64,000 nt of DNA, taken from positions 25,583,501 to 25,647,500 of the forward strand of contig NC_079881.1 in NCBI RefSeq assembly GCF_029227915.1. Direction: 5' to 3'. This document shows, piece by piece, positions 61,059-64,000 of this stretch. Source of the stretch: Hydractinia symbiolongicarpus (Eukaryota; Cnidaria; Hydrozoa; Anthoathecata; Hydractiniidae). How positions within the stretch are numbered: position 1 is the stretch's first letter; every line of letters starts with the position of its first letter. Both the position numbers and the translations under genes were made by a program. A model generated the notes under the pieces. It searched no databases, was not told the DNA's origin, and saw only the letters and a list, made by a program, of their open reading frames with translations.

Positions 61059-61098
61059 TTCTATTATATTAGGAAAAAACTATCCTTTAAATAAAATA
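61059..61098. promoter_or_regulatory. 40-bp divergent promoter region
   Basis: It separates the ATG of the 167-residue gene (minus) from the ATG at 61,099 (plus). It contains TATTATATT and the short inverted repeat AGGA...TCCT around AAAAAACTA, followed by TTTAAATAAAATA. Both leaders would be extremely short, so transcription probably starts within this gap in both directions. Confidence 0.5.
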
Positions 61099-61688
61099 AT
61101 GGCGGACATTGATATTGATCCGTTTGGTGACCACGACCAACCCGACGAGGGTACCGATGACTCCACACCTCTGGTACCGAGGGAGCGCACGCGTGTGCAG
61201 ATACACACACCTGATGAGGAGACATCATTCGGTGGAGAAACCTCTCTGCGCTCCAGAGTTACCAGTGAGCTGGTTAAATCGCTCTATGAGAAGCTACTAA
61301 CTATATATCCAAACGAGAACCCGAGCGTGATACATACCGATCTGTTTGAGTCTCGTGGTCGTGAATTATACTACAAGGGTGATAACAGCCCTCTGACAAA
61401 TGGTGGATCTCTAAGGACCGTCGGCACCATTGCGGATATACTGGGCAAGAAAAGGCTGCGCGGTTTGGGGTTCGATATACCGAAAGGTAGTATAACCCCC
61501 GACAGGCCGCTAGGCTAAACAAAATAGAAGAGAGACTACCGTCACTGGATAAAATAGAGAATGCGACCGATAAAGAATTAGAAACCATGTCTGGGGATGT
61601 TGTGAACAGTGCGGAAGATTTAATTTCATTGGTCAAACAACAATCTGTAGACCATGAAGCAACCCAGACCGGTGATCTATTAAATTAA
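61099..61688 (+). pseudogene. Frameshifted Polinton accessory protein gene
   Basis: The start at 61,099 follows the divergent promoter gap; extending the open frame back to 60,859 would run into the opposite gene. The first frame gives 139 residues. An acidic head (DIDIDPFGDHDQPDEGTDD) is followed by a folded-looking part with LYEKLL, FESRGRELYYKG and GSLRTVGTIADILGKKRLRG. It ends at TAA 61,516-61,518. The next frame is open from around the break to TAA 61,686-61,688, about 58 further codons with a normal helical, acidic composition that fits the usual tail of this family. The break lies at the C run 61,496-61,500, where one base appears to be missing. The gene is thus disrupted, or a homopolymer was misread. 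I recognise the TVGTIADILG...LGFDIP stretch from cnidarian Polinton-like proteins, but the function is unknown. Confidence 0.7.
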
Positions 61689-61704
61689 AATTATTAAAAA
61701 ATTA
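61689..61704. other. Right edge of the element / satellite re-entry
   Basis: A/T-only sequence with two ATTATTAAAAAA-like runs lies between the last stop codon and the point (61,705) where identity with satellite at 50,646 begins. TTAAAAAATCG is shared by both sides, so the breakpoint has microhomology. No TC-3' terminus or inverted repeat marks a true Polinton end here. Confidence 0.7.
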
Positions 61705-64000
61705 TTAAAAAATCGTTCGGGAAATGAGTTTACTCCCTGCGTACTTTCTTTGTATACATTCGACTATACGGGCCGATTCCAGGATATACGGGAAATCGCG
61801 GGTTTTCGTTTGCCGGCGATTAAACTCCTTTTATTCAGCGTCTCATCAAAAATGAAATAATTTTTGAAAACTACAAGTCTCATGCGTCTTAGTGGTGAAA
61901 AAATAATATAAAAAATCATTCGGGAAATGAGTTTACTTCCTGGGTACTTTCTTTGTATACATTCGACTATACGGGCCAAGCCCGGGATTTACGGGAAATC
62001 GCGGGTTTTCGTTTGCCGGCAATTAAACTTCTTTTATTCAGCGTCTCATTAAAAATCAAATCATTTTTAAAAAGTTCAAGTCTCATGCGTCTTAGTGGTG
62101 AAAATATGATTTAAAGAATCGTTCGGGAAATGAGTTTACTTCCTGCGTACTTTCTTTGTATACTTTTGACTATACAGGCCGGGTCCGGGATTTACGGGAA
62201 ATCGCGGGTTTTCGTTTGCCGGAGATTAAACTCCTTTTATTCAGCGTCTCATCAAAAATGAAATAATTTTTGAGAACTACAAGTCTTATGCGTTTTAATG
62301 GTGAAAAGATAATTTAAAGAATCGTTCGGGAAATGAGTTTACTCCCTGCGTACTTTCTTTGTATACTTTTGACTATACGGGCCGGGTCCGGGATTTACGG
62401 GAAATCGCGGGTTTTCGTTTGCCGGAGATTAAACTCCTTTTATTCAGCGTCTCATCAAAAATGAAATCGTTTTTGAAAACTACAAGTCTCATGCGTTTTA
62501 GTGGTGAAAAAATAATATAAAAAATCGTTCAGGAAATGAGTTTACTCCCAGTTTACTTTCTTTGTATACATTCGACTATACGGGCCAAGCCCGGGATTTA
62601 CGGGAAATCACGGGTTTTCGTTTGCCGGCAATTAAACTTCTTTTATTCAGCGTCTCATTAAAAATGAAATCATTTTTGAAAAGTACAAGTGTCATGCGTT
62701 TTAGTGGTGAAAATATAATTTAAAGAATCGTTCGGGAAATGAGTTTACTCCCTGCGTACTTTCTTTGTATACTTTTGACTATACGGGCCGGGGCCGGGAT
62801 TTACGGGAAATCGCGGGTTTTCGTTTGCCGGAGATTAAACTCCTTTTATTCAGCGTCTCATCAAAAATGAAATCATTTTTCAAAACTACAAGTCTCATGC
62901 GTTTTAGTGGTGAAGAAATAATTTAAAAAATCGTTCGGGAAATGAGTTTACTCCCTGCGTACGTTCTTTGTATACTTTTGACTATACGGGCCGGGTCCGG
63001 GATTTACGGGAAATCGCGGGTTTTCGTTTGCCGGAGATTAAACTCCTTTTATTCAGCGTCTCACCAAAAATGAAATCATTTTTGAAAACTACAAGTCTCA
63101 TGCGTTTTAGTGGTGAAAAAATAATTTAAAAAATCGTTCAAGAAATGAGTTTACTCCCTGGGTACTTTCTTTGTATACATTCGACTATACGGGCCAATTT
63201 CGGGATATACAGGAAATCGCGGGTTTTCGTTTGCCGGCGATTAAACTCCTTTTATTCAGCGTCTCATCAAAAATGAAATCATTTTTGAAAACTACTAGTC
63301 TCATGCGTTTTAGTGGTGAAAAAATAATTTAAAGAATCGTTCGGGAAATGAGTTTACTCCCTGGGTACTTTCTTTGTATACTTTTGACTATACGGGCCGA
63401 GTCAGGGATTTACGGGAAGTTGCGGGTTTTCGTTTGCCGGCGATTAAACTCCTTTTATTCAGCGTCTCATCAAAAATAAAATCATTTTTGAAAACTACAA
63501 GTCTCGTGCGTTTTAGTGGTGAAAAAATAATTTAAAAAATCGTTCGGGAAATGAGTTTACTCCCTGGGTACTTTCTTTGTATACTTTTGACTATACCGGC
63601 CGAGTCCGGGATTTACGGGAAATCGCGGGTTTTTGTTTGCCGGCGATTAAACTCCTTCTATTCTGCGTCTCATCAAAAATGAAATCATTTTTGAAAATTA
63701 CAAGTCTCATGCGTCTTAGTGGTGAAAAAATAATATAAAAAATCGTTCGGAAATGAGTTTACTTCTTGGGTACTTTCTTTGTATACATTCGACTATACGG
63801 GCCAAGCCCGGGATTTACGGGAAATCGCGGGTTTTCGTTTGCCGGCGAGTAAACTCCTTTTATTCAGCGTTTCATCAAAAATGAAATCATTTTTAAAAAC
63901 TACAAGTCTCATGCGTTTTAGTGGTGAAGAAATAATTTAAAGAATCCTTCGGGAAATGAGTTTAATCCCTGGGTATTTTCTTTGTATACATTCGACTATA
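61705..64000 (+). repeat. Satellite array right of the element, copy of 50,646-52,941
   Basis: About 11 forward monomers. They match 50,646-52,941 base for base at an offset of 11,059, including rare variants GGCCGGGGCCGGG, TTTTTCAAAACTACAAG, CAATTTCGGGATATACAGG, GAGTCAGGGATT and CTATACCGGCC. I found only about three differences (two at 62,057-62,076 and one near 63,224) in 2,296 bp, far fewer than between ordinary neighbours. Confidence 0.93.

Larger units (their letters stand above)
53554..61704. mobile_element. Polinton/Maverick-type (adintovirus-like) element, truncated or reduced
   Basis: An 8.15-kb non-satellite island inside the array. Its gene pair is diagnostic: a protein-primed-type family B DNA polymerase plus a retroviral-type DD35E integrase, the hallmark of Polintons/Mavericks and related adintoviruses. 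The left edge begins AGAGATAGG immediately after satellite; Polinton termini are known to start with AG, which fits but is weak evidence. No inverted copy of the left end is seen at the right edge, and no capsid, cysteine protease or packaging ATPase frame is present. The right edge passes directly from the stop codon of a broken gene through an A/T-rich stretch into satellite at about 61,705. The element is therefore right-truncated or a reduced derivative. Confidence 0.88.

Noticed and set aside
60859-61098. Upstream extension of the plus-strand gene to an ATG at 60,859
   Set aside because: It would overlap the opposite 167-residue gene and its promoter gap. The ATG at 61,099 sits directly after the divergent promoter and begins the acidic head.
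61301-61636. 111-codon minus-strand frame opposite the last gene
   Set aside because: It is the antisense of the frameshifted plus-strand gene, whose two frames have the protein-like composition; the antisense product resembles nothing.
53554-61704. Terminal inverted repeats and a 6-bp target-site duplication
   Set aside because: The right edge, reverse-complemented, shows no match to AGAGATAGG and what follows, and the flanking satellite does not show a clean 6-bp duplication. The satellite phase also resets by about 66 bp across the element.

Overview
The window is eukaryotic nuclear DNA, most likely from an invertebrate animal. It consists of a large satellite array interrupted by one Polinton/Maverick-type (adintovirus-like) self-synthesising DNA element. 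The reading frames are intronless and use TAA, TGA and TAG as stops. The element's DNA polymerase and integrase resemble families I associate with cnidarians and other invertebrates. The host assignment is an inference with modest confidence.

Region 1 (1-19,797) is a tandem array of a roughly 203-bp satellite in one orientation. Region 2 (about 19,799-53,553) is the same satellite in the opposite orientation. The two blocks meet at an abrupt polarity switch near 19,798. Monomers carry two diagnostic variants that often alternate, and the array is organised into shifting higher-order repeats with periods of 4, 5, 7, 9, 10 and 11 monomers. One 4.8-kb block (195-5,001) recurs almost unchanged at 12,962-17,768. 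Nothing in the satellite is supported as a gene; its 60-110 aa frames are echoes of the repeat.

Region 3 (53,554 to about 61,704) is the element. From left to right it contains: a possible terminus beginning AG with short direct repeats and a G-rich tract; a complete protein-primed-type family B DNA polymerase (minus); a 43-bp minisatellite; a small SAP/Rho-N-like protein (minus); a DD35E retroviral-type integrase (plus); two paralogous membrane/helical proteins (minus); and a plus-strand gene broken by a frameshift. No capsid, protease or packaging ATPase gene is visible and no right terminal inverted repeat is seen, so the element is truncated or reduced. Polymerase and integrase would normally cooperate: the integrase inserts the linear DNA, and the polymerase copies it from its ends.

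Region 4 (61,705-64,000) is satellite again. It is a nearly exact copy of 50,646-52,941 at a constant offset of 11,059 bp. This suggests that the element plus about 2.9 kb of satellite was tandemly duplicated as an 11-kb unit, which predicts a second copy of the element starting about 0.6 kb beyond the window.
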